Part shown: in pieces, positions 41,506 through 51,740 of the stretch | How the letters are laid out: each line of letters opens with the position of its first letter | Position numbering within the stretch: the first letter of the stretch is position 1 | From: Mesoplasma entomophilum | Lineage (GTDB): Bacteria > Bacillota_I > Bacilli_A > Mycoplasmatales > Mycoplasmataceae | Reading direction: 5' to 3' | Assembly (NCBI RefSeq): GCF_002804125.1 | Contig: NZ_CP024966.1 | Span: forward strand, 62,001-126,000 | DNA length: 64,000 nucleotides | Program-made: the position numbers and the translations under genes | The notes under the pieces: model-generated | What the model was told of the DNA's origin: nothing | The model's database searches: none | What the model saw: only the letters and a program-made list of their open reading frames with translations

Positions 41506-42066
41506 ATGAAATTAATAGTAGGATTAGGAAATTATGGTTCTCTATATGAAACTACAAGACATAACGCAGGTTGAATAGTGTTGGATCAACTTATTGAAAA
41601 ATATGGTTTTACACAGCAAAAAAATGAACATAACTCAATAATTTTCTTTTCTAGTATTAATAATGAAAAAGTATTATTTGTGAAACCCCAAACTTATATG
41701 AACAATTCAGGAATAGCAATTCAAGCAATCATGCATTACTATAAAATTGATGTCAAGGACTTAGTTATTTTGCATGATGAAAAGGATTTTCCTGTTGGAA
41801 AAAATCAGTTTAAAATGAATGGTTCTGCAGCAGGGCATAATGGAGTAAAATCAGTAATTCAATATTTGGGAACTCAAAATTTTAATAGATATAGGATTGG
41901 CATTGGTCAACCTGAATATGGTTGAAAAATAATAGACTGAGTTCTTTCAAAATTCAAACCAGATGAATTAGAAAGTATAATGTCAACCTCAAAAACTATT
42001 TCAAACTTTGTCAGTGATTGAACTAAAGGCACATCATTTCAAAATATAATGAATTTATACAACTAA
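41506..42066 (+). CDS. pth: peptidyl-tRNA hydrolase
   Basis: Pth frees tRNA from stalled peptidyl-tRNA. It has 186 residues. The GLGNYGSLYETTRHNAGW block (His catalytic) is near residue 6, followed by VKPQTYMNNSG, LHDEKDFPVGK and GSAAGHNGVKSV, all family signatures. Several TGA Trp codons occur in the C-terminal third. RBS AGAGGA. The terminator overlaps its stop codon and serves the convergent methyltransferase gene too. Confidence 0.95.
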
Positions 42067-42080
42067 TAGTTGTATTTTTA
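42057..42080. terminator. terminator overlapping the pth stop
   Basis: ATACAACT / AGTTGTAT (42057-42064, 42068-42075) with loop AAT and a T-run. The minus-strand methyltransferase ends just downstream. Confidence 0.85.
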
Positions 42081-42081
42081 T

Positions 42082-42825
42082 TTACTTTTCAAAAATAAAT
42101 GTAAGTGTTTTTAAATTTAAAATTTTAACATTCTTATAATTTTTTATTGTTTGAATATTTTTAAATCCTAACTTTTTAAGAATATTTTTAAACTCTTCAA
42201 CGCCATACCATCATAATGTAAAAGGTTGAACTTCATTTTCTAAATTTCTTGTGTATTCTAATTCAGTGTAAGTTTTTTGATTTATTCAATCTATTGAAAT
42301 TGATTTATTTTTTATTTTTATCAAGTCATCATTGTCACAGACAAAATCGTACTCATGAATATTTCCAGCTTTAAAAGAAGTAGGAAATATAAAATCCAAA
42401 TAAATTCTCCCGTTTTCTGTTAAATGATTTTTAAAATTGTTTAAAACTGAAATTATATTTTCTCTGTCTAGCAAGCAAAAACTTCCATTTGGCATTATTA
42501 TTGTTTCAAATTTCAAATCAGTTTTAAAGTCTTTTAAATCACTAAGCATAAATTCAGAGTGCATATTGTATTTAATTAGATTTTGTTTATATATCTCTAG
42601 CATTTCTTTAGAATTATCTAATGCAAAAATTTCTATTCCTTTTCTCAAAAGCGGAATAGCCATCCTTCCATTTCCTACACCAGCTTCTAAAACAATTCCA
42701 TCTCTTTGAATTAATTCATTAGTGTAGAATTCTATATCTCCATCAATTGATGCTCCTGGTGGTTTTGTTTGATCACAGACTAATGCAGACAAACTTCCAT
42801 AATAATTTTTTTTGTTATTTTCCAT
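42082..42825 (-). CDS. SAM-dependent methyltransferase (class I)
   Basis: This 247-residue class I Rossmann methyltransferase has motif I VLEAGVGNGRMAIPLL near residue 40, motif II IFALDNS, and motif IV IIMPNGSFCLL near residue 105, where small-molecule methyltransferases carry a varied loop. The substrate is not deducible. The transcript looks leaderless: TATAAT (42838-42833) is only 7 bases before the ATG with no ribosome binding site. TGA Trp codons occur in its C-terminal part. Confidence 0.85.
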
Positions 42826-42832
42826 ATTTAAT

Positions 42833-42838
42833 ATTATA
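42833..42838 (-). promoter_or_regulatory. -10 element of an apparently leaderless gene
   Basis: TATAAT on the minus strand ends 7 bases before the methyltransferase ATG, which places the transcript start at about the start codon. Confidence 0.5.
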
Positions 42839-42849
42839 AATTAAATATA

Positions 42850-42876
42850 AAAAAATTAAGGCTTTAAACCTTAATT
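42850..42876 (-). terminator. terminator after the 4-helix membrane gene
   Basis: AATTAAGG and CCTTAATT pair around a 7-base loop and are followed on the minus strand by a T-run. It overlaps the membrane gene's stop codon. Confidence 0.75.
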
Positions 42877-43385
42877 TTACCTTTTCTTATTTGGTGTTCC
42901 AAATAACTAATTTTTAACATAATTTTTACAACTCAAATTACTATACCTGCACTAATAGAATCACATATTATTGAAAGTATTGTTGAAATTTTTGAAGTTT
43001 CGTCTGATTTCATAAATTGAAATAGGAACAACAAACTTAGAATACTCAAAGATAAACCTGCTAAACCAAAGAAAAAACTGTATAAGTCTAGTCTATTTGC
43101 AAATTTTTCTAGTGGTAATATTTTTAAACCTTTTTCACATTTTCTTTTTAATATAGTTCCACCATATTTAAAAGCAATAATTGCTGTTGCTGTACTTAGT
43201 GTATCAAAGCAAACAGTTAATATTGTAAAAATAAATGAAGCTTCTGGATCTGCTTCTCCTCAAGTCTTTGAACTTAAACTTAGAAGACTTAATATTCCTA
43301 GGATAATTCCTATTGTTCCACAAAGTGCACTAATTAATTCAACTGTTATAAGAATTCTTGTTTCTACTTTTATATTCTTTTTCAT
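42864..43385 (-). CDS. small four-helix membrane protein, unknown function
   Basis: This 173-residue protein has four hydrophobic segments (about 8-32, 48-70, 100-122 and 130-158) linked by short charged loops. No family was recognised. Like its downstream neighbour it appears leaderless: TATAAT (43398-43393) lies 7 bases before the ATG, and the only purine-rich stretch lies beyond the -10. It is divergent from rpsF across ~165 bases. A TGA Trp is used. Confidence 0.75.
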
Positions 43386-43392
43386 AAAAATT

Positions 43393-43398
43393 ATTATA
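43393..43398 (-). promoter_or_regulatory. -10 element of the leaderless membrane gene
   Basis: TATAAT on the minus strand is 7 bases from the ATG. Confidence 0.45.
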
Positions 43399-43469
43399 CA
43401 CCTTTAAACTTTTTTTGCATTAATTTGTGTTTTTAAAGGGTTAAACTAGATTTTAAGAGTGTAATCTTG

Positions 43470-43475
43470 TATAAT
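43470..43475 (+). promoter_or_regulatory. rpsF promoter -10 element
   Basis: TATAAT preceded by TG (TGTATAAT) lies 75 bases before the rpsF start. The -35 is weak. Confidence 0.5.
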
Positions 43476-43484
43476 ATTTTAAGC

Positions 43485-43526
43485 GAGTTAATGTACACGG
43501 GATTAACTCCTTGGCCCAAAGGCCCA
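43485..43526 (+). promoter_or_regulatory. structured 5' leader of rpsF (candidate S6:S18 autoregulatory element)
   Basis: An 8-bp stem GAGTTAAT / ATTAACTC (43485-43492, 43502-43509) has a nine-base loop. It is followed by a GGCCCAAA direct repeat (43513-43528) that can form a second small hairpin, and then the AAAAGGAGG ribosome binding site. rpsF leaders in many bacteria carry an S6:S18-binding structure; the exact consensus was not verified here. Confidence 0.4.
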
Positions 43527-43550
43527 AAGACCAAAAGGAGGACATTAAAA

Positions 43551-44372
43551 ATGTTAAGAAAATATGAAGCTATGTTTATCTTAGACCAAGATACACAAGA
43601 TGTTAACGCTTTATCATCAAGAATGATTGATATCATTTCTAAAGATGGAAAAGTAATTGAAAAAAACGATTTAGGATTAATCGAATTTGCATACAAAATT
43701 AACCATAAGAAAAAAGGACACTATTTTGTAGTTATAGTTGAAGCTAGTGCTGAAGCTATTAAAGAATTTGAAAGAATCGCAAACATTGAAAAAAATGTTG
43801 TTAGAACTTTAATCATCAATACAGAAAATGAACAAGGTTATGAACAATCAGTTCAATTATCAAAAACTGATATGACTAAATTCGAAGAAGAAAGAAAAGC
43901 AAAAAGAGATTTCAAAAAACCTTTTGTTAAAAAAGAATTTACTAAACCAACTGAAAAAAGAACTTTTGAAAAACCTTTAGAATCAACAACTGAAGTTAAA
44001 GCTGCTAAAGTTGTTGAAGAAGTTTCACATGAAGAAGCTCATGATTTTGTTTCAAAAATGGAAGAAAAATATAAAGCTCACTTAGCTGAAACTGTTGAAG
44101 AGCATGTTGAAGAAGTTGAAGTTAATGAGACAAAAACTACAGCTAAAAAAGAAGCTGCACCAAAAATGTCAGCTGCTGAAAGAGCTAAAGTTGATGGATC
44201 ACACAATATTGATGAAGAAAGATACGAATTACAAAAATATTCAAACAAATTAAGAAGTGTTGCAATCGAAAAAAACTTATCAAAAAAATTACAAGAAGTT
44301 AACTTAAGAGATTTAACTAAAAAAGAACTAATCGAATACATGAGAAAAGTTCGTGCTGCATTAGCTAAATAG
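43551..44372 (+). CDS. rpsF: ribosomal protein S6 with long C-terminal extension
   Basis: S6 binds 16S rRNA in the small-subunit platform together with S18. The first ~95 residues are a normal S6 (YEAMFILDQDTQ, KKKGHYFVVIVEA, VVRTLIIN). The full protein is 273 residues: the remaining ~180 residues are Lys/Glu/Thr-rich low-complexity sequence and a final ~50-residue helical block (KLRSVAIEKNLSKKLQEV, DLTKKELIEYMRKVR). Extensions of S6 occur in Mollicutes; their purpose is unknown. The start at 43551 follows AAGGAGG. It forms the usual rpsF-ssb-rpsR operon. Confidence 0.94.
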   Translation: MLRKYEAMFILDQDTQDVNALSSRMIDIISKDGKVIEKNDLGLIEFAYKINHKKKGHYFVVIVEASAEAIKEFERIANIEKNVVRTLIINTENEQGYEQSVQLSKTDMTKFEEERKAKRDFKKPFVKKEFTKPTEKRTFEKPLESTTEVKAAKVVEEVSHEEAHDFVSKMEEKYKAHLAETVEEHVEEVEVNETKTTAKKEAAPKMSAAERAKVDGSHNIDEERYELQKYSNKLRSVAIEKNLSKKLQEVNLRDLTKKELIEYMRKVRAALAK

Positions 44373-44431
44373 TTATATAATCAAAGTAAGAAATATATAA
44401 GTTCAATGAACTTAAAAAGGAGCAGTAAACT

Positions 44432-44887
44432 ATGAACCAAGTATGTTTAATAGGAAGAATTACAAAAGACATTGAATTAAGAAACACAACTAATGGGCAA
44501 GGAAAATTTGTTTCATTCACATTAGCTGTTAGTGAATATTCTGGTCAAAAAGAAATCACAAATTTTATTCCTTGTTTTGCTTTTAATAACACTGCTGAAA
44601 ATATGGCTAGATTTTTATCAAAAGGAAGTCTAATATCAGTTTCAGGTAGAGTTAATGTTAGAACATCACAAAGCGATGGAAAATATGAAACTATTGTAAC
44701 TATTACTGCCGACCGTGTAAACTTTTTAGAATCTGCTAAAAATAGAGGATCAAATAACTCTGTTGAAACAAATTCAAACATTAATTTAGATTCACCTATT
44801 CAAAATAGAACTTCATCTATTGCATCAAATAATGTGCAAACAGAAGAAATCATTTTAAGTGAAGATGAATCAATTTTATGAGATTAA
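44432..44887 (+). CDS. ssb: single-stranded DNA-binding protein
   Basis: SSB coats single-stranded DNA in replication and repair. It has 151 residues: an OB fold over about residues 1-105 (NQVCLIGRITKDIELR, FVSFTLAVSE) followed by a short Asn/Ser linker. The C-terminal tip, which recruits partners, is acidic and ends ILWD (Trp TGA-encoded, then Asp and stop) instead of the common DDDLPF. It lies between rpsF and rpsR as in most Firmicutes; the 59-base gap from rpsF has a small hairpin (AAGTTC / GAACTT). Confidence 0.94.
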
Positions 44888-44913
44888 TATAAATTAGAAA
44901 GGCTACTAAAATT

Positions 44914-45144
44914 ATGGCAATGAAAAAATTCGTTAAAAAAAGAAAAAAAGTTAACTTTTTTGCTAAAAACAAAATTAACTACATCGATTACAAAGATGTT
45001 GAATTATTAAAAAAATTCATTTCAGGAAATGGACAAATCTTACCAAGAAGAATTACTGGTACATCTCCAAAACATCAAAGACAATTGGCTGTTGCAATTA
45101 AAAGAGCACGTCAAATGGCTTTATTACCATACGTAATTGACTAA
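44914..45144 (+). CDS. rpsR: ribosomal protein S18
   Basis: S18 has 76 residues, with the classic basic N terminus, the [26 protein letters not shown] core and the [13 protein letters not shown] tail. No zinc-binding Cys set is present, as in the Cys-minus form. It completes the rpsF-ssb-rpsR operon and is followed by a terminator. Confidence 0.97.
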   Translation: MAMKKFVKKRKKVNFFAKNKINYIDYKDVELLKKFISGNGQILPRRITGTSPKHQRQLAVAIKRARQMALLPYVID

Positions 45145-45152
45145 TTAAAACT

Positions 45153-45180
45153 AAAACCGTCATTCATTGATGGTTTTTTA
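45153..45180 (+). terminator. terminator after rpsR
   Basis: AAAACCGTCA / TGATGGTTTT pair (one G-U) around a short loop and end in a T-run. Confidence 0.85.
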
Positions 45181-45279
45181 TTTTATCATGTTTTTTTGAA
45201 ATGATATAACATTACAATATGTTAATTAAATCAAAGTGATTTATAATATAAATAAGTTAAAAATACTTAGGGGGTTTTT

Positions 45280-45723
45280 ATGAAAGTAATTTTTTTACAA
45301 GACGTAAAAGGACAAGGGAAAAAAGACGAGATAAAGGAAATAAGCGATGGTTATGCAAGAAACTTCTTATTTCCAAAAGGTCTAGCTAAAATAGCAACTG
45401 AAGGTAGTGTAAAAACAGTTAAAAACAGAAAAATTGTTGAAGAGCAAGAAAAAGATTTAGCTATTGCAGAAACTAAGCAATTAAAATCATTGTTAGAAGA
45501 AATAACATTAAAATTTAAATTGCAAATAAACGAAGGAAAAGCTTTCCATTCAATTTCAAATCAAGATATAGTAGATCAATTAAAAAACTCATACAAAATT
45601 GACTTGGATAAAAGAAAATTTGTTAATTTTAAAAACCTTAATCAATTAGGTCTGCATTATATAGTTATAAAATTGGGGTTTGGTATTGAAGCCAAATTAA
45701 AAGTAGAAGTTCAAGGGGTATAA
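45280..45723 (+). CDS. rplI: ribosomal protein L9
   Basis: L9 has 147 residues. The N-terminal domain is [30 protein letters not shown] in family style (positions 1-30; key residues Gly-Gln-Gly, Gly-Tyr-Ala-Arg-Asn), followed by a long connecting helix and a small C-terminal domain. The RBS is GGGGG-like. dnaB starts one base after its stop, so the two are coupled; the rplI-dnaB order is widespread. Confidence 0.97.
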   Translation: MKVIFLQDVKGQGKKDEIKEISDGYARNFLFPKGLAKIATEGSVKTVKNRKIVEEQEKDLAIAETKQLKSLLEEITLKFKLQINEGKAFHSISNQDIVDQLKNSYKIDLDKRKFVNFKNLNQLGLHYIVIKLGFGIEAKLKVEVQGV

Positions 45724-45724
45724 A

Positions 45725-47071
45725 ATGAGCAGAAAAGATATGAGTGAAAATAATTTATATACGGTTGAAAAAATGGTTTTGGCTATTGCAATGCATTCTC
45801 CAAATGCATTGCCTGATATTATGACTGGACTAGTTGCCGATGACTTTTTAGATTCAACACACAAAATAGTTTTTCAAGCAATAACCGACTTACATACACA
45901 AAGCAAAGAAGTTACTATTAACTCTGTTGCAAATCAAATTGAGAAAAAAGGGAATTTAGAATCAATTGGTGGAATTCAAAGATTACAAGATATAGCTCTA
46001 GATTTCTTTTCAGATGAAGGGATTGAAAACTTTATTGAGGATATTTTTTATGCAAGTTCATCAAGAAAATTTGATGCAGCACTAAGAAGAGTGCAAAACT
46101 TAAGAAGAGAAGAGCAAATGGATATTGAAACATCTATTAATGAAATGCAAAAAGAGTTATTAAAAATTGACCTTAATGCACAAAAGAACGATGTTCAAAG
46201 TATACATGTTTCAACAGAATCATTGATTAAAAAAATTCAAGAATTAGAAAAAAGAAGTGAAACTTTAACAGGTATTCCAACAGATTTATTTGAATTAGAC
46301 GAAATAACTTCAGGGCTTCAAGAGGGTGACCTTATTATTCTAGCAGCTCGTCCAAGTATGGGAAAAACTGCTTTTGCTTTAAACCTTGCATACAATGCAG
46401 CAAGACATAAAAATGGTGTTGCTGTATTCTCACTAGAAATGCCAGCTGAACAATTAACACAAAGAATTATGACAATGGTTTCAAAAATTGATTCAAGAAA
46501 ATTAAGAACAGGTAAAAATATTTCGAAAGCTGAATGAAGTAACTTGTTAGCTTCTAAAGAAATTGTTTCCCAATTACCAATTTATATTGATGATACTCCA
46601 GGAATTACTGTTCAACAAATTCAATCAAAGTTATATAAATTAAAGAGAGATCATGATGTAAAATTCTGTGTTGTGGATTATCTTCAATTAATTAGTTCAA
46701 CAAATAGCACTGCTGATAGACAGAATGAAATATCAAATATTTCTCGCCAGTTAAAAAGAGTTGCAAGGGAATTAAGAATTCCAATAGTTTGTTTATCACA
46801 ATTATCAAGAAGTGTAGAAAAACGTGAAGATAAAAGACCTATAATGTCTGACTTGCGTGATTCAGGAGCTATTGAACAAGATGCAGATATTATTATGTTC
46901 TTATATCGTGACGATTACTATAAACATAAAGATGCAAATGAAGAAGAAAACAAAATTGTTGATCAAGTAAGTTCAACAGATTTAATTCTTTCTAAACATA
47001 GAAACGGTGCTACTGGAACCATTAGTATCTTATTCGATAAAAGTCATGGTAAGTTCATGGATAAAGGGTAA
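45725..47071 (+). CDS. dnaB: replicative DNA helicase
   Basis: DnaB is the hexameric replication-fork helicase. It has 448 residues. The N-terminal domain that binds primase precedes a RecA-like core with LAARPSMGKTAF (Walker A, near residue 209) and the Walker B region VVDYLQLI. The conserved SQLSRSVEKR and DLRDSGAIEQDAD blocks are present. A TGA Trp occurs at 46535. It follows rplI directly. Confidence 0.97.
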
Positions 47072-47072
47072 C

Positions 47073-47100
47073 TAAAATGGGAGAAATTCCATTTTTTTTT
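47073..47100 (+). terminator. terminator after dnaB
   Basis: AAAATGG and CCATTTT pair around an eight-base loop and are followed by T8. Confidence 0.8.
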
Positions 47101-47138
47101 TGCTATAATTATACAAGATATACTCATAAGGAGGAATT

Positions 47139-48569
47139 ATGAAAAAATTATTATCTATTATTACAGCTCTAACTGTGGCTGCATCAGCAACTAGTAGTTT
47201 AGTCTCATGTAAAGTTATTACAAATGAATTTAAAATTGAAGTCCCTGAATTTGAACAGTCATTAAAATATGAATTTAAGGATGGTCAATATAAACCAAAA
47301 GAGTCATATAAAAATACTGAAGCAGATGTTAAAAAAGCTCTTGATGGTATAACAGGAAATTTTGCTTCATCTTTAGTTGCTGATATGATTAATTCCTTAT
47401 TTTTTAATGCTAATTTAAGCGTTACTCAAAATTCAAAAAATATATGACAATATTTATTTAGAACAGATAAAGAAGGTGTATATGCTGATGGTCAATATAG
47501 AACAGCCGGATTAAATAGTAAGCAACAAGATAAAATAAATGATTATTATTCAAATGTTTCAAAAATTGCTTCTTTACTAGGACTAATGCAGTATTCAGAA
47601 TGAAGCAATTCTCAATCAACTAATGTTGAAGAAATTAAAGTTGCTGAAGCTAAAAAACCTATTACTTTATCAGAAGAAACAATAAAATTAGTTAATGAAA
47701 GCAAAATGTTTGAAAGTTCAAATAATCAAGGAATAACAAATGTTAAAATAAAATCAACTCCAAAATTGTATGAAGGAAAAATTGGTTTAGCTAAAAAAAC
47801 TACAGAAGGAATTGAAAAATCAGAAGAAGCTAATAATGAACCTATTAAAATTGATTCATATGTTTCTAGCTACATTTCAAAAGAAACAAACTATAGTGAA
47901 AAAACAGCAAAAGAAACTGATCCAAATGACCCAACAAAAGGTTATGGAGAATATATTGCTGGAACTAATTTAGCAGTTGACTTTTTTTCTCAACTTCTAA
48001 TTTCTGAATTACAAGGTTCACCTGAAGTTCCGATTCAAGTTAAAAAAGTTAAAGAACAATCGGATATAAGTAAAGAAAACGTTAAAAAACAAGGGCTTAT
48101 TTTAAATTCAGAAAATGTTGCTGAAAAAAGTAAACAACCTGAATTTGAATACACTGAAGATGAAAAGGGAAACAAAACGCCATATGCATATGGTTACTCT
48201 TTAGTTTCTTTAGAACCAATTAATTTAGAGTTAACATATAATGATAATTTAGACTTAAAAACAGGTAAACCTAAACCTGGAAATCAAAATTATATTATTG
48301 ATTTAACTATTGAAGGATTAAGCGCTGCATTTAAACCTATTTTAGGGTTTACATCATACAAAAATGAAAAAGATGAAGTAGTTAAAGATAAATCTGGTAT
48401 TCCATATGTTGGTTGAAGATTCATGGGTTATCAGTTTAATTCAAAAAATATTATTGGTTATAATGAAGATGGAACACAGTATACCGAAAAACCAAATAAA
48501 AAAATGGCAGCTACTAATAAGAAGTTTAATGATTTCAATATAAGTAAATTTGAATTTAAAAAAGCTTAA
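47139..48569 (+). CDS. surface lipoprotein, unknown function
   Basis: This 476-residue lipoprotein has a clear signal peptide and lipobox (MKKLLSIITALTVAAS...SLVSC, Cys24), so Lgt and LspA would process it. The mature protein is hydrophilic, Lys/Glu/Asn-rich with much low complexity, and lacks a family I recognise. It resembles the generic variable lipoproteins of Mesoplasma/Spiroplasma. It has its own -10 (TATAAT near 47104) and terminator, so it is a monocistronic unit. TGA Trp codons occur. Confidence 0.85.
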
Positions 48570-48581
48570 TTTAATATTTAT

Positions 48582-48610
48582 AAAGCATTATAATAATGCT
48601 TTTTTTATTT
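48582..48610 (+). terminator. terminator after the lipoprotein gene
   Basis: AAAGCATT / AATGCTTT (48582-48589, 48595-48602) with a T-run. Confidence 0.85.
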
Positions 48611-48676
48611 AAAAAAGCAAAAATTATATAATACAAGTATAATATTATTAAGTATTTTAGCTTGAGAGGAGATATG

Positions 48677-49591
48677 ATGGATAATTTTTTAAAATGATTG
48701 ATGTCTGGAAATCATCTAGCATATGCTTCTAGTTTACTAACACTTTCTTGTTTAGTTCTTTTTGGGTTAGGTTCTTTTATATATAAAAAATACTTAGTAA
48801 GAAAAGGTGATTTATTTATTTCTCCTACTTTTAACACAAAAAATATTACATACATGGGAATAATGATTGCATGTTCAGTTTCGGTTACTGTTGTTATTTC
48901 TTTAGTAGCTCCTATTACTGTTTTTCCACCAATCAGAGTAGCTTTTGAAGGGATTATGATTAAAATTACCGGTATGATTTTTGGACCAATAATAGGATTG
49001 ATTGTTGGATTAATTACAGAATTGCTAACTATGCTATTTATTCCATCATTTATTCACCCAGCTTACTTTATTGTTGCCATTGGTTTTGGTTTCTGAGCTG
49101 GTATGGCATCATTTACATTTAAATTGAAATCAAAGCATCAATGAATTACTGTTGTTATAATAACTTTATTTATAATTGCTGCAACTGCATTTTTATATAA
49201 CACTCTTCAATATTTAACACCAGATGAAAACGGCAATGTTAAATTATTTGGTATAGCAGTTAAAAAAGAATTAATTCCAATGCTATTCATTATAATGATG
49301 GGAGTACTATTATCAATTTGCTACATAATGTGCAGTGTTTTTGTTTTATTGAAAAAGCAAAAATGATTAGAAATAATTCTTCCAATTTTCCTTATTTGTA
49401 TAGTTACAGAAATACTGATAACTGTTTTAACTGCTGCTTGAGGTGATGCAGGGTTGTTAACTTCAAATACAGATGATGGTTACATTAGCATGGTAGCCTT
49501 AAGGGTGCTTCAAATACCTATAAAAATTATTTTTAATACAGCTTTATTAGCAACTGTTTATTCAGTTCTGAGACCATTAATTAAAAAATAA
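48677..49591 (+). CDS. ECF-transporter S-component-like membrane protein
   Basis: This 304-residue membrane protein has about seven hydrophobic segments. Its middle contains PPIRVAFEGIMIKITGMIFGP then IIGLIVGLITELLTML (near residues 90-120), the sequence pattern of energy-coupling-factor S components. The extra C-terminal helices make it longer than a standard S component (~200 residues). The substrate is not evident. The ATG at 48677 is preferred over that at 48674, because AGAGGAG ends 6 bases before it. cysS starts 15 bases after its stop, so they share a transcript. Confidence 0.7.
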
Positions 49592-49606
49592 TACGAAAGG
49601 ATCTAT

Positions 49607-50932
49607 ATGAAACTATTTGATACATTAACTCAAGAACATAAGAAAATAAACAAAAAATCTATCAATATATATTCATGTGGACCTACAATTTATGACTATA
49701 TCCATATTGGTAATGCAAGACCAATTATTTTAATGGACACATTAATTAGATTCTTGGAATCAAATGATGTAAAGGTCAATTTTTTACAAAACATAACTGA
49801 CATTGACGATAAGATAATTGAAAAAGCTTTAGTTGAAAATAAAACTGAAAAAGAAATAACAGACAAATATTTGGCTGCTTTTTTAGAAAACCTAAATAAA
49901 TTAAATATAAGAATGCCAGATAAATTAATACCCATTAGTGAAAAAATTAATGAAATGAATTTTTTTATTTCAGAATTAGTGAAAGCAGAAGCGGCATATG
50001 ATGTCGAAGGCGATGTTTATTTTGATATTCAAAAATTTGCAAAAGAATATGGAAAATTATCTAACAAAAAAATTGATGACTTGATTTCAGGAAATAGAGT
50101 GGAAATTGATAATAAAAAGATGAACCCATTGGATTTTAACGTTTGAAAAAAAACCAATAAAGGAATCTTATTTGACTCTTCATTTGGTAAAGGTAGACCT
50201 GGTTGACATACAGAATGTGCTTTACTAATCGATGAATATTTTAAAGGCCAAACAATTGATATTCACTCAGGAGGCATTGATTTACAATTCCCCCACCATG
50301 AAAATGAAAGAATTCAATTCATTGCAAAAAATAATAAAGAATTAGCTGATATTTGAATGCACAATGGACACTTAACTATTGATGGTGAAAAGATGAGTAA
50401 GTCATTAGGAAATGTTATGACATTAGCAAATTTCTTAAATCAATATAATTCTGATATTTTAAGATGAATATTTTTATCAACTTATTATAGACAACCAATA
50501 AATATATCAGATGATATTATTGATCAAGCAAATAAATTTATTCAAAAGATTAATAACTTGAGTAAAAAAATAAAACAAATAATCATAACTGAACAAATTG
50601 ATATGACAAATATTTTAGATGAAAATATCTTAAAAGAATTCAAAAAACATATGCTTGATGATTTAAATACTTCTAGGGTATTAACCTTAATTGAAGAAAT
50701 TATAAAAGAGATAAATAAACTAATTTTAACTAAAGAATTTGAAAAATTTGCTTTAAAAATTAACTCACTAAATTACATCTTAAAAACTTTAGGTTTAAGT
50801 GTTAATATAAACACTATTATTAGCCAAGATGAAAAAGAAATATTTTGAAGTTGAAAACGCGCTGTTAGTGAAAAAGACTTTGAAAAAGCAGATGAAATAA
50901 GAAAAGTATTGATTAGTAAAGGGGTTTTATAA
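49607..50932 (+). CDS. cysS: cysteinyl-tRNA synthetase
   Basis: CysS charges tRNA-Cys. It has 441 residues. The class I HIGH region is present as [11 protein letters not shown] near residue 25, with the zinc-ligand Cys in CGPTIYD; the KMSKS loop is [10 protein letters not shown] near residue 265. Zinc-binding Cys/His also lie in GWHTECALL and FPHHENE. Multiple TGA Trp codons are used. The next gene (rlmB) starts one base after its stop. Confidence 0.96.
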
Positions 50933-50933
50933 A

Positions 50934-51662
50934 ATGGATAATTTAAGTTTAATTTATGGTAAACATGCAGTTAATGAGTTTATAAAAAAACACCCAAATT
51001 TAATAAAAAAAGTTTATAGCTCTAATAATTTTAAAATTGAAATCACTGACTATAAATTTCAAGTTATAAATACAGATATTAAAAAAATTGAGGAATTAAT
51101 CGGACATGAAGTTAATCACCAAGGTGTCATAGCTGAAGTTAAAGAGTTTAATTATAAGCCTTTTAATGAAGCCCTAAACGAGATGAATAATGATGAACCA
51201 AAATTAGTTTTAATTTTAGACCAAATTCAAGACCCGTACAATTTTGGTGCAATAATTAGAAGTTCTAGTTTATTGGGCGTTGATCAAATTGTTATTTTAG
51301 ATCATAAACAAGTTTTTGTTAACTCAACAGTTGTGAAAACATCAGCTGGAACTGTATATGACATGAAAATTAGTAAAGTAACAAATTTAAGTAATGCAAT
51401 TAAGGATTTACAAAAAAAGGGCTTTTGAATATATTCAACACATTTAAATTCACAATCTAGTGATATGAGAAAAGTTGATTTTGCAAATAAAACAGCAATT
51501 GTAATCGGAAATGAGCACAAAGGTGTAAGTGAGTTAGTTATGAAAAATAGTGATATGAATGTATTTATACCATCAACTAATACAATAGACTCATACAATG
51601 CTAACGTAGCCGCATCTTTAATTCTATTTCATGTTGCCAATTATATTGGAAAACTTAAATAA
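50934..51662 (+). CDS. rlmB: 23S rRNA 2'-O-methyltransferase (RlmB/TrmH SPOUT family)
   Basis: This 242-residue SPOUT methyltransferase has a TrmH-type N-terminal RNA-binding domain (SLIYGKHAVNEFI) and the catalytic knot with LDQIQDPYNFGAIIRS (near residue 98), IGNEHKGVSELV and NVAASLILFH at the C terminus. RlmB methylates G2251 of 23S rRNA. cysS-rlmB adjacency is common in Firmicutes and supports that name over TrmH. A TGA Trp occurs at 51426. Confidence 0.92.
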
Positions 51663-51668
51663 TAAATG

Positions 51669-51674
51669 TATAAT
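51669..51674 (+). promoter_or_regulatory. -10 element for the rpmG-secE-nusG transcript
   Basis: TATAAT is preceded by TG and lies ~65 bases before rpmG, inside or just after the end of rlmB. Confidence 0.45.
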
Positions 51675-51687
51675 AAACATAGTTATT

Positions 51688-51737
51688 AGGAGGTCAACCT
51701 CCTTTTTAATTAGACAATGACTTGGTTGAGGAGGGTT
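51688..51737 (+). promoter_or_regulatory. rpmG leader with hairpin that can alternatively mask the Shine-Dalgarno
   Basis: AGGAGG / CCTCCT (51688-51693, 51698-51703) form a 6-bp stem with loop TCAA and T4, like a terminator. The same AACCTCC (51696-51702) is complementary to the ribosome binding site GGAGG-G-TT (51730-51737) of rpmG. The region may end the rlmB transcript or be an attenuator/translation switch. Confidence 0.5.
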
Positions 51738-51740
51738 AAT

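Noticed and set aside
43510-43550. tRNA or small RNA gene in the rpsF leader
   Set aside because: The GGCCCAAA repeat cannot be folded into a cloverleaf, and no T-loop or anticodon arm is present.
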